Shown: in pieces, positions 45,981 through 53,320 of the stretch
Numbering within the stretch: position 1 is the stretch's first letter
How the letters are laid out: every line of letters begins with the position of its first letter
DNA from: Janthinobacterium sp. 64
GTDB taxonomy: Bacteria; Pseudomonadota; Gammaproteobacteria; Burkholderiales; Burkholderiaceae_D
NCBI RefSeq assembly: GCF_002813325.1
Contig: NZ_PHUG01000001.1
Coordinates: 2,294,001-2,358,000 of the forward strand
Length of the DNA: 64,000 nt
Reading direction: 5' to 3'
Notes under the pieces: generated by a model
The model's database searches: none
Told to the model about the DNA's origin: nothing
The model's input: the letters and a program-made list of their open reading frames with translations, nothing else
Program-made: the position numbers and the translations under genes

Positions 45981-45996
45981 TGGCTAGATAGAAGAA

Positions 45997-46016
45997 TACT
46001 GTATGCATATACAGTA
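45997..46016 (-). promoter_or_regulatory. SOS (LexA) box of imuAB
   Basis: TACTGTATGCATATACAGTA is a perfect 20-bp palindrome and differs from the ideal E. coli-type SOS site only in its centre. It is the same type as the box before dnaE2 at 19609, so both parts of the mutasome should be co-induced. Confidence 0.9.
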
Positions 46017-46078
46017 CTATCCGGCCCCGCTTTTGGCAAGGTTTATCTGTCAGATCGCGTGCCAGGGGCCGCTCCGCC

Positions 46079-47449
46079 ATGTCCGAAAAACCCCGTTTTT
46101 GGCATCGATTGCTGTACCATAAGCACTCTCCTTACCGTCTGGCAAAGTACCAGTCGGCTCCCTTCGTCCATAAGGAAACGCATTTGACCACCATCCAACT
46201 CATCAGCGCCATCGTCTTCGGCCTTGCGCTCATCCACACCTTCGCCGCCAAGTCGTTTGAAACCCTGGCGAACCGCCATCCCCGCCATGCGGGCCTGCTG
46301 CACCTGCTGGGCGAAGTGGAAGTCGTGTTCGGCTTCTGGGCCTTTATATTGATCATCATCATGGCCTTTGTCTCGGGCGGCGAGGCGGCCATCGAGTACG
46401 CCGAATCGCGCCAGTACACGGAACCGCTGTTCGTCTTTGTCGTCATGGTGGTGGCCGCTTCGCGCCCCGTGCTCGACGCCGTGCAGCGCCTGCTCAAGGG
46501 CGTGGCGCGCGTGATGCCGCTGCGCACGGAACTGGCCCTCGTCTGGCTGGGACTGGCGCTCGTGCCCCTGACGGGCTCGATGATCACGGAACCGGCCGCC
46601 ATGACCCTGGCCGCGCTGATGCTGGCGCCGCAAATCTTCCGTCCGGGCATCCCCGAATGGCTGAAATATGGCGCGCTGGGCGTGCTGTTCGTCAACGTTT
46701 CCATCGGCGGCACCCTGACTTCGTACGCGGCGCCGCCCGTGCTGATGGTGGCCACCACGTGGAACTGGGACAGCGCCTACATGGCCAGCCATTTCGGCTG
46801 GAAGGCCGCCATCGCCGTGCTGGTCAATGCCACGGGCGTGAGCATCTTGCTGCGTAAATACCTGCACAGCAACACCTCCGACATCAAGCCGAAGGCCGGC
46901 GAAGTGGAAGCGCCGAAAGTGCCGCTGGCCATCAGCCTCGTGCACATGATCGTGCTGGGCGGCGTGGTGGCCCTGGCGCACCATCCCGTGCTGTTCTTCG
47001 GCCTATTCCTGTTCTTCCTCGGCTTCGTGCAAGCGTATGAGCGTTATCAAAGCCCGCTGATCCTCAAAGAAGGTTTATTGGTCGGCTTCTTCCTCGGCGG
47101 CCTGGTGGTACTGGGCGGCATGCAGCAATGGTGGTTGCAGCCCATCGTCTCCAGCCTGAAACCGCTGGCCCTGTTCTTCGGCGCCCTGGGCTTGACGGCG
47201 ATCACGGACAATGCCGCCCTCACTTACCTCGGTTCGCTGATCGTCGGCATGACGGACGAAGCAAAATACATGCTGATGGCCGGCGCCGTGGCCGGTGGCG
47301 GCCTGACCGTCATCGCCAACGCGCCGAACCCGGCCGGCGTGGCCCTGCTGCGCCGCGGCTTCAAGGATGAATCGATCGGCGCCGTCGGCCTGCTGGCTGG
47401 CGCCCTGCTGCCGACGGCCGTGGCGGCCCTGGCCTTCCTGGCTTTGTAG
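46079..47449 (+). CDS. Putative Na+/H+ antiporter (Na_H_antiport_3 family)
   Basis: 456 residues, with about 11-12 hydrophobic spans (e.g. ELALVWLGLALVPLTGSMITEPAAMTLAALML, LALFFGALGLTAITDNAALTYLGSLIVGM). The two S/TxTEPAAM and T-D-N-A-A segments recall the paired half-site motifs of ion transporters of the IT superfamily. Cation specificity is inferred from the family. The start ATG is in the region of the SOS box but on the opposite strand from imuA; the N-terminal 30 residues are not hydrophobic. A terminator follows. Confidence 0.85.
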   Translation: MSEKPRFWHRLLYHKHSPYRLAKYQSAPFVHKETHLTTIQLISAIVFGLALIHTFAAKSFETLANRHPRHAGLLHLLGEVEVVFGFWAFILIIIMAFVSGGEAAIEYAESRQYTEPLFVFVVMVVAASRPVLDAVQRLLKGVARVMPLRTELALVWLGLALVPLTGSMITEPAAMTLAALMLAPQIFRPGIPEWLKYGALGVLFVNVSIGGTLTSYAAPPVLMVATTWNWDSAYMASHFGWKAAIAVLVNATGVSILLRKYLHSNTSDIKPKAGEVEAPKVPLAISLVHMIVLGGVVALAHHPVLFFGLFLFFLGFVQAYERYQSPLILKEGLLVGFFLGGLVVLGGMQQWWLQPIVSSLKPLALFFGALGLTAITDNAALTYLGSLIVGMTDEAKYMLMAGAVAGGGLTVIANAPNPAGVALLRRGFKDESIGAVGLLAGALLPTAVAALAFLAL

Positions 47450-47459
47450 TCACCGCAGT

Positions 47460-47486
47460 GCGGCGGCCACCCTGGCCGCCGCTTTA
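47460..47486. terminator. Terminator between convergent antiporter and GT44-GNAT genes
   Basis: GCGGCGGCCA (47460-47469) pairs with TGGCCGCCGC (47473-47482), loop of three, followed by TTTAAT. It overlaps the GT44-GNAT stop codon. Confidence 0.65.
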
Positions 47487-49517
47487 ATCGCCTTCATACA
47501 CGAGGAAATGCAGCCGGTCATAGAACAGGCTGTAGGCATAGTCGAACGTGCCCACGCTGCGAAACCCCTTGTGCAGATACACCTGCAGCGCTTCGCTCTT
47601 TTCCCACACCGTCAGGGTGATGCGCGCACAGCCCTTGCGGCTGGCCAGGTCGCCGATTTCATGGAACATTTGCCGGAACAAGCCCTGGCCCCGGTATTTC
47701 TCGTCGATGGCCAGGCTGCTGACGAAACAGTCGTCGGCGCGCGCATGCGCGAGCACGAAGGCGTCATACGCATCGTCGAGCGCCTTCATGTCGTCGCGGT
47801 AATATGACACGGCGCCGCAGGCCTGGAACTCGTCCATCGTCGCGGCCGTGAAAAAGCCGATGAAGCGCCCGTCCTCGTCATGCAGGCCGTGGATGTGCGC
47901 CAGATACGGGTCGATGTTCTGCCGCCGCTGCAGTTCGACGAATTGCAGATTGAGTTTATTGCCGAACGAGCAGTATTCGAGGTAGCTGGTGGCAAACAGC
48001 AATTTGGCCATGCGGTTCTTCGTCTCGTCGTCCAGCAGTTCGCCCGGCACCAGCGTGAGCGGCGCATGCGACAGCAAGTCCGCCTGCGCCTCGTCACCTG
48101 GCGGGGCCGCATCGCCGATGGCCGGCATGCGGCTGCCGTGGCGGCCTACGGTCGGGCGCCAGAAGTTGCCAGCGGCAATCTGCTGCGCACGGTGGGCCAG
48201 CAGGTAGCGGCAAAAGACGCTATTCGCACGGTCGAGCTGCGGGTCGTCCGACAACACCGAGTAATAATGAAAATGCTCGATGTCGGCCCGCAACTGGGCC
48301 GCATACGCCATGCGCGGCACTTCCTCGATGTCGAACACGTCGACGATGTCGGGCAGGCGCAAAGGATCGTCGAGTTGCCAGCCGAGTTCATCGAGCCGCG
48401 CCACGCAGCGCGCATATGCGCGCCGCTCTTCGTCGCTCAAGGGGATGTGCATGTCGGTAATGATATCGTCCAGCAAGCGCATGCCGCGGATGCCGCCCGC
48501 CACCGCTTCGCGCACACCGTCATACAGCACGCAATAGCGCTGGTAGAACTCGGCATGGCTGAGCACAGTCACGCCCAGGTTCTTCTTCCATTCGGCATAA
48601 AACTGGCCGAACAGCTGCGCTTCGAATTGCGGGCAGGAACGGGGAACCTGCGCAGTGATGCCCGCATAGGCGAGGTTCACATTGCGCTGGATCACGCGCA
48701 GCGCCGCATCGTTCCTCTTGGCGATCAGCATGCCCGTTTCATCGAGAAACAGATTCATCCAGCTGACATGCCGACGCGCTTCGCTGTCATCAGCGTTGCG
48801 CTGGAAGTAGTCGGGCACTTCCGGCTTCATCAGGAAAATCGTCGCCGGATTGTGCGGCACCGTATCGACATCCATATACATGCCGCCGTATTCGCACATG
48901 ATGAGGATGCGAAAATAATCGGACAGGGTAGCGAAGTAGCGCTGCGCATGCAGGGTATCGAGGATGCCGAAGCGGGCCGGCGCAAAGTCCAGCGCCAGCG
49001 CGCGCAGCGAGTTGATGTGCAAGGTCGTGCCGCCGATGGCGTAGCGGCCTATCGTGTAGCGCCCGGCGCCGCCCGTCGGGCTGAAACGCGCGTCATGGCA
49101 CAGCTGCTGCGCATCCCACACCCACAGGATGGAGACGTACGGCGCGCCGCCGTTGCGCCGCACGTCGTCGAGCGCCGCGCCCCACTGCCCGATCGCTTCA
49201 CAGGCGATGGCCGGCAAGGGGCCGCCCATCCAGATGCGGTGCAGGTAGCGCTCGTCGTCGCCCAGCGCGCGCGTGGGGATGCAGCTCAGCGAGGAACAGC
49301 TTGCCGCATTGAAATACGGAAAATTGCCGGCAACGAAGCTGCGCAGGGCGGCGATGCCCGCCTGGTGCTCCACGGCCAGTTGCTCCAGGTCGCTGCCGGG
49401 GGGCCGGACATCGGCCAGGGTGATGTAATCGAGTTTCAGCCGGTGGATGCGAAACTCGTATTCGAGGCTGAAAATCTTTGCTTGATCGTGTTTTGAGGCC
49501 AGGTCATCTATTTTCAT
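47484..49517 (-). CDS. Clostridial-toxin-like glycosyltransferase (GT44) fused to a GNAT domain
   Basis: 677 residues from the ATG giving MKIDDLASK; a GTG six codons earlier is possible. Residues about 85-260 match the TcdA/TcdB-type glucosyltransferase: HRIWMGGPLP, and SDYFRILIMCEYGGMYMDVD with the DxD metal/UDP-sugar motif at about 216-218, followed by PHNPATIF. Residues about 490-677 are GNAT-like: VSSLAIDEKYRGQGLFRQMF (acetyl-CoA loop) and ALQVYLHKGFRSVG. The GT44 fold is known from bacterial toxins and effectors and from some cytosolic enzymes. No secretion signal is seen. An MFS exporter gene lies 83 bp upstream on the same strand. Function unknown. Confidence 0.8.
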   Translation of the reverse strand: MKIDDLASKHDQAKIFSLEYEFRIHRLKLDYITLADVRPPGSDLEQLAVEHQAGIAALRSFVAGNFPYFNAASCSSLSCIPTRALGDDERYLHRIWMGGPLPAIACEAIGQWGAALDDVRRNGGAPYVSILWVWDAQQLCHDARFSPTGGAGRYTIGRYAIGGTTLHINSLRALALDFAPARFGILDTLHAQRYFATLSDYFRILIMCEYGGMYMDVDTVPHNPATIFLMKPEVPDYFQRNADDSEARRHVSWMNLFLDETGMLIAKRNDAALRVIQRNVNLAYAGITAQVPRSCPQFEAQLFGQFYAEWKKNLGVTVLSHAEFYQRYCVLYDGVREAVAGGIRGMRLLDDIITDMHIPLSDEERRAYARCVARLDELGWQLDDPLRLPDIVDVFDIEEVPRMAYAAQLRADIEHFHYYSVLSDDPQLDRANSVFCRYLLAHRAQQIAAGNFWRPTVGRHGSRMPAIGDAAPPGDEAQADLLSHAPLTLVPGELLDDETKNRMAKLLFATSYLEYCSFGNKLNLQFVELQRRQNIDPYLAHIHGLHDEDGRFIGFFTAATMDEFQACGAVSYYRDDMKALDDAYDAFVLAHARADDCFVSSLAIDEKYRGQGLFRQMFHEIGDLASRKGCARITLTVWEKSEALQVYLHKGFRSVGTFDYAYSLFYDRLHFLVYEGD

Positions 49518-49600
49518 GGGCGCACCATTTTCCACAGGAGAGTGTCAATCAACGTCGCAGGAGGTAAAACAAGGGCGGGAACAGGCGCAGCGTGGCGCCA

Positions 49601-50815
49601 TCAGTGCCGGGCCAGCCGCACCGCGCTTTCCCGGCGCCCCGCCATGCCCCGCGTAAACAGCAGCAGGCAGGCGGCGATGACCACGATGACGGGGATATTG
49701 AGCAGCGCATACGTTTCCAGCGCATAGCCGAAGCGCTGGCACAGCACGTTGTACAGTTGCAGCCAGGCGGACAGATAAATGCAATAAAGGAGGCTCATGG
49801 CGGCCGTCGTCAGTGTCATCGCCTCCTTGCTGGCCGTAATCGCGCAGCGGATCAGGGCGCCGTTGAACAGGCCGAAGCCGATGGAATAGACAAACATGCA
49901 GGCCGCAAACACGTCCACGTGATGGCGGCCCGCGCCCGCGCCCAGCATGCCGGCCGCCGCGACCAGCCCGCCCAGGCGCAGCAAATGGACGAGGGGGAAA
50001 TCCTGGCGCAGGCGCTGGATGGCGATGCTGCTGAGGACAAAGCCGGACAAGATCACGCATTGCAGGGCGATATATGTGGCGTACGAGGCGCCCATCTCCT
50101 GCAGCACGAAGAGGGGCGAAAAGCCGATCCAGGCCGTCAGGGGCACGGTGGCCAACCCGGCAATAAACATGCCGAACATGAAGCGCCCGTTGCTGAAAAT
50201 GGCGGCATAGCTGCGCACGATGGCGCGGCCATCCAGGCGCGGCTGTGCCGGCGCCGTGCGCGGCATGCTCTTGAACAGACCCAGCAGAGACAGCAGCGCC
50301 AGCAGGCCGGAGAGGAAAAACACGTAGCGCCAGTCCAGCCGGCTGATGATGGCGCTGCCGAGGATGGGGCCAGCCAGGGGCGCGAGGATGGTGGTGCTCG
50401 ACAGAATGCTGCTGAGCTTGACGGCGGCCATGTCGTCGAACAGTTCATGGATCATGGCATAGCCGACGAAGATGAAGCAGCAGCCCATGCCCTGGATGAA
50501 GCGCGCAGCGAGAAATTGCTCGATCGACGTGGAAAATGGCACGGCCATGGTGGCCAGCAAGAACAAGGTATTGCCGGCGAGTACGAGCTTGCGCTTGCCG
50601 ATCACATCGGCCAGGGGCCCGAGGAAAATCTGCAGCGAACTGCCGCCCAGCAGATACAGGCTCAAGGACAGGGGGACGAACTTTTTCTCCGCCTGGAACT
50701 CGCCGACGATGCCCAGCATGGCCGGCATGATCATGTCGTTCGACAGATAGATATTCAGTTCAAAGACGAGGAAAAACGCAAAAAACCACAGCAACTGCCT
50801 GGACTGGATGGACAT
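49601..50815 (-). CDS. MFS drug/metabolite exporter, Bcr/CflA-like
   Basis: 404 residues from MSIQSRQLLWFF, the first good start at the first membrane span; a longer frame adds 23 polar residues. Twelve hydrophobic spans are seen. The DHA1-type motif A is between spans 2 and 3 (GPLADVIGKRKLVL) and the motif-C-like segment LAPLAGPILGSAII follows. Such proteins export drugs or metabolites by proton antiport. It is upstream of, and co-directional with, the GT44-GNAT gene, so the pair could make and export or resist a modified compound; this is inference. Confidence 0.88.
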   Translation of the reverse strand: MSIQSRQLLWFFAFFLVFELNIYLSNDMIMPAMLGIVGEFQAEKKFVPLSLSLYLLGGSSLQIFLGPLADVIGKRKLVLAGNTLFLLATMAVPFSTSIEQFLAARFIQGMGCCFIFVGYAMIHELFDDMAAVKLSSILSSTTILAPLAGPILGSAIISRLDWRYVFFLSGLLALLSLLGLFKSMPRTAPAQPRLDGRAIVRSYAAIFSNGRFMFGMFIAGLATVPLTAWIGFSPLFVLQEMGASYATYIALQCVILSGFVLSSIAIQRLRQDFPLVHLLRLGGLVAAAGMLGAGAGRHHVDVFAACMFVYSIGFGLFNGALIRCAITASKEAMTLTTAAMSLLYCIYLSAWLQLYNVLCQRFGYALETYALLNIPVIVVIAACLLLFTRGMAGRRESAVRLARH

Positions 50816-51064
50816 GGCGCGTTCCGTAATATGGGTGGCTGCCGTCAGTGCGTATCTACCGTCGTGGCATGGGGCGGCAGACACGGATCACACTGATAAC
50901 GTGTACCAATTGTATACCAGTTAGGATTTTTATCGCCTGTTTTTGTGTTTTTTAAATACCGCAGCAATACCACTTAGAAAAATCGAGGGCAGCACGGCAT
51001 GCGCTGCCGTGACTGAGGAGGTCACGGCCGGCGATGGGGGAAGGCAGTAGCGATGCGTACCAGT

Positions 51065-51095
51065 GCCTGCCGCGCCGTTGCGGCGCGCGGCAGGC
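51065..51095 (-). terminator. Long GC hairpin after the esterase gene
   Basis: GCCTGCCGCGCCG pairs with a complementary arm that has a two-base bulge, around a 3-nt loop, directly after the esterase stop. There is no T-run. Smaller inverted repeats (50994-51012, 51010-51026) fill the rest of the 284-bp gap. Confidence 0.35.
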
Positions 51096-51099
51096 TGGC

Positions 51100-52302
51100 T
51101 TAGCGGCGGCGGCGGTGGCTGGCGAAGAAATCGAGCAGCATCTTGCTGGCGTCGGGCCTGGCCTTGTCGTTGAACGGCAGGCTGGCGTCGCCGCCGCTCC
51201 ACGCGTGTTCAAGGTGCTCGACCTGCGCCACGCGCAGCAGCACTTCCTGGCCCACCTGATAATCGTGCAGCGCATACGCATGCGCCGGATTGCGCCCGCC
51301 CGCCGCACCGCCCGGCAGGCGCTGCGCCGTCACCAAGGTATCGGCTGGCAGGCGGTTCACGCGCACGCTCTGGCGCACCAGCTGCGTCTGGTTGATGGGC
51401 CGCACCACCTTGTCGGCCAGCCCTTGCAGCAGGATGGTCGGCAGGCGGGGAAACGCGGGCTGGCGCGCCAGCACTTCATCGATGGCCGCGTCGGCACGGG
51501 CGGCAGCGCCATGCTGCATCACGCCCAGCGCGCCGATCAGGTTATGCCCGGCGCCAAACACGGGCCCCGAATGCAGGCCCAGCGCGGCAAACAGATGGGG
51601 ATGGTTCAGGGCCACGATATGCGCCATGCCGGCGCCGGCGGAAATGCCGCAGATATAGATGCGCGCGCGGTCAATCGCGTAGCGGGCCGCCACCTGCTCG
51701 ATGGCGCCGATGATCAGGCGCACGTCGCCGCCGCCCTCCTGCGTCAGCTTGTCGTACCACTTCCAGCAGCGGCGCGCATGCGAACGCAGCGATTGCTGCG
51801 GGTACAGCACGGCATAGCCCTTGCGTTCGGCCAGGCGGTTCATGCGCGTGCCTTCGGCAAACTGCGTGGCGCTCTGCTCGCAGCCATGCAGCATCACCAG
51901 CAGCGGCCGGCCCCGGCTGCGCATGGCGGCGCTGGGCGCTTTCTCGGGCAGGTACAAAAAATATGGCAGGCGCCGGCCCGGCAACTGCCCCAGCTCCGGC
52001 AACGGCGCATAGTGGGTGGCCAGCCACTTGCCCGGCGGGGGCGCCGTTCGCTTGCGCACGCGCGGCGGCGACAGGGGCGTGGCAAACGGCGCCAGCGCGG
52101 GCGTCGCATCGCCAGCCGGCCTGGCACGCGGCTTGGCGATTGTTTTGGCCTTGGCCTTGGCCACGGGCTTGCTGCGGGGTTTGGCCGTGGGCTTGGCCGG
52201 CACGGGCCCGAACAGCACCTTGGCCAGTGTGGTCGCCGTGCGCTGCTGCGCCTTACCGGCGCGCAGCAAGCCGCGCAGCCATTTGGTAGCGGGCTTTACC
52301 AT
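51100..52302 (-). CDS. PHB-depolymerase-family esterase
   Basis: 400 residues. The N-terminal 80 residues are Lys/Ala/Pro-rich (AKPTAKPRSKPVAKAKAKTI), like the tails of PHA-granule or DNA-associated proteins. The catalytic domain follows: LLVMLHGCEQSATQFAEGTRMNRLAE, the lipase box ICGISAGAGMA with nucleophile Ser, and C-terminal HAWSGGD with the likely catalytic His. The family (LpqC/esterase PHB depolymerase type) hydrolyses polyhydroxyalkanoates or feruloyl-type esters. There is no signal peptide, so it may act inside the cell on PHB granules; that is inference from the basic tail. Confidence 0.88.
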   Translation of the reverse strand: MVKPATKWLRGLLRAGKAQQRTATTLAKVLFGPVPAKPTAKPRSKPVAKAKAKTIAKPRARPAGDATPALAPFATPLSPPRVRKRTAPPPGKWLATHYAPLPELGQLPGRRLPYFLYLPEKAPSAAMRSRGRPLLVMLHGCEQSATQFAEGTRMNRLAERKGYAVLYPQQSLRSHARRCWKWYDKLTQEGGGDVRLIIGAIEQVAARYAIDRARIYICGISAGAGMAHIVALNHPHLFAALGLHSGPVFGAGHNLIGALGVMQHGAAARADAAIDEVLARQPAFPRLPTILLQGLADKVVRPINQTQLVRQSVRVNRLPADTLVTAQRLPGGAAGGRNPAHAYALHDYQVGQEVLLRVAQVEHLEHAWSGGDASLPFNDKARPDASKMLLDFFASHRRRR

Positions 52303-52540
52303 GGCGCGCGGCGCGCATGTCGTGGTGGAGCGTACTGCCAGTTCATCCCATTGCAGCGTTGCATCGTCAGCATGTGCGGCTCCTCCTTGGAACGCATAGA
52401 GTACCGCAATTGGCTGACAGCACCGTACGTTTGCGCACCGATAAAAGTGCCGCAGGCACCATTGAGGCAGATCAAACGCGATCTGGAGCGTATGCTTAAT
52501 CTGGATGTTCGATCAGCACTTCACACGAGGAGAGAACACC

Positions 52541-53128
52541 ATGAGCTATCTGGACCGCGACATCCTGGGCATGTACCGCAACCACGACGGCCCGGGGCCG
52601 GCCCTGATGGGGGCCGATACCCTGATCGGGGACGATGTCTACAATCACGACGACGAGGAACTGGGCGACATCAAGGAAATCATGCTCGACATGCGCACCG
52701 GTCAGATCGCCTATGCCGTGCTGTCCTTCGGCGGCATCCTGGGCATGGGCGACAAGCTGTTTGCCGTGCCCTGGGAACGCCTGACCCTGGACACCGTCAA
52801 CAAGCGCTTCCTGCTCAACGTGGACAAAGACCTGCTGAAAGACGCCCCCGGTTTCGACAAGGACAACTGGCCCGACATGGGCAGCGATGCGTGGAACCAG
52901 CAGATGGAAGCGTTCTATGGCAGCGGCACGCGCTATGGCAGCATGGCGGGCAGCCGCATGCCATCGGGCAGCGACCTGCGCGGCGGCGCCAGCCTGCAAT
53001 CGGGCAGCGAAGGCAGCATGTCCGGCACCTCCATGAGCGGCAGCCGCGCCGGCACGGGCAGCAGCCAGGGCGACCTGGGCTCGCGCTCATCGCTCGGCGA
53101 CGATGATGATCTCAATAGGCGCACTTGA
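52541..53128 (+). CDS. PRC-barrel domain protein with a Gly/Ser-rich tail
   Basis: 195 residues, ATG preceded by GAGGAG. Residues 1-about 125 are a PRC-barrel domain closely related to the gene at 8564-8971 (shared LMGADTLIGD, KEIMLDMRTGQIAYAV, LFAVPWE, LDTVNKRFLLNVDKD). The last 65 residues are low complexity (Gly, Ser, Met) and end in a run of acidic residues (GDDDDLNRRT), absent from the shorter paralogue. Likely cytoplasmic; function unknown. The gene stands alone between an esterase on the opposite strand and a REPIN-like repeat. Confidence 0.85.
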   Translation: MSYLDRDILGMYRNHDGPGPALMGADTLIGDDVYNHDDEELGDIKEIMLDMRTGQIAYAVLSFGGILGMGDKLFAVPWERLTLDTVNKRFLLNVDKDLLKDAPGFDKDNWPDMGSDAWNQQMEAFYGSGTRYGSMAGSRMPSGSDLRGGASLQSGSEGSMSGTSMSGSRAGTGSSQGDLGSRSSLGDDDDLNRRT

Positions 53129-53160
53129 GAAACCAGGTGAAGGCAGGTCGGGTAGGTCGG

Positions 53161-53320
53161 GTAGGTCGGATTAGCGGCGCAGCCGCGTAATCCGACACCA
53201 CCAGCGGCACGGTTAACACCGCCAAACCGTAACCCGGCTGGCACCGCTAACCCTATCCACCGTCGCGCCAACGATATTGTCGGATTACGCGTGCCCTTCG
53301 GGCACGCTAATCCGACCTAC
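53161..53320. repeat. REPIN-like pair of inverted REP hairpins
   Basis: The first hairpin (53165-53196) has arms GTCGGATTA/TAATCCGAC and the tetranucleotide GTAG just before it (53161-53164). The second (53279-53316) has the same arms around a perfect GCGTGCCC/GGGCACGC stem and is followed by CTAC (53317-53320), i.e. GTAG in the opposite orientation. This is the layout of REP doublets mobilised by RAYT transposases. Two GGTCGGGTA copies precede it (53146-53163). The CTAC supplies the hrpA stop codon. Confidence 0.82.

Noticed and set aside
47484..49517. Type III or type VI secretion effector
   Set aside because: The toxin-like fold is clear but there is no secretion marker, chaperone, VgrG/Hcp or immunity gene nearby, so the claim cannot be supported.
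50903..50917. GTACC/GTATAC sequence before the MFS gene as an operator
   Set aside because: On checking, the two halves do not form a consistent palindrome and no regulator gene is adjacent.
53146..53163. Two GGTCGGGTA copies as a separate tandem repeat locus
   Set aside because: They adjoin the REP element and probably belong to its edge, not to an independent repeat.
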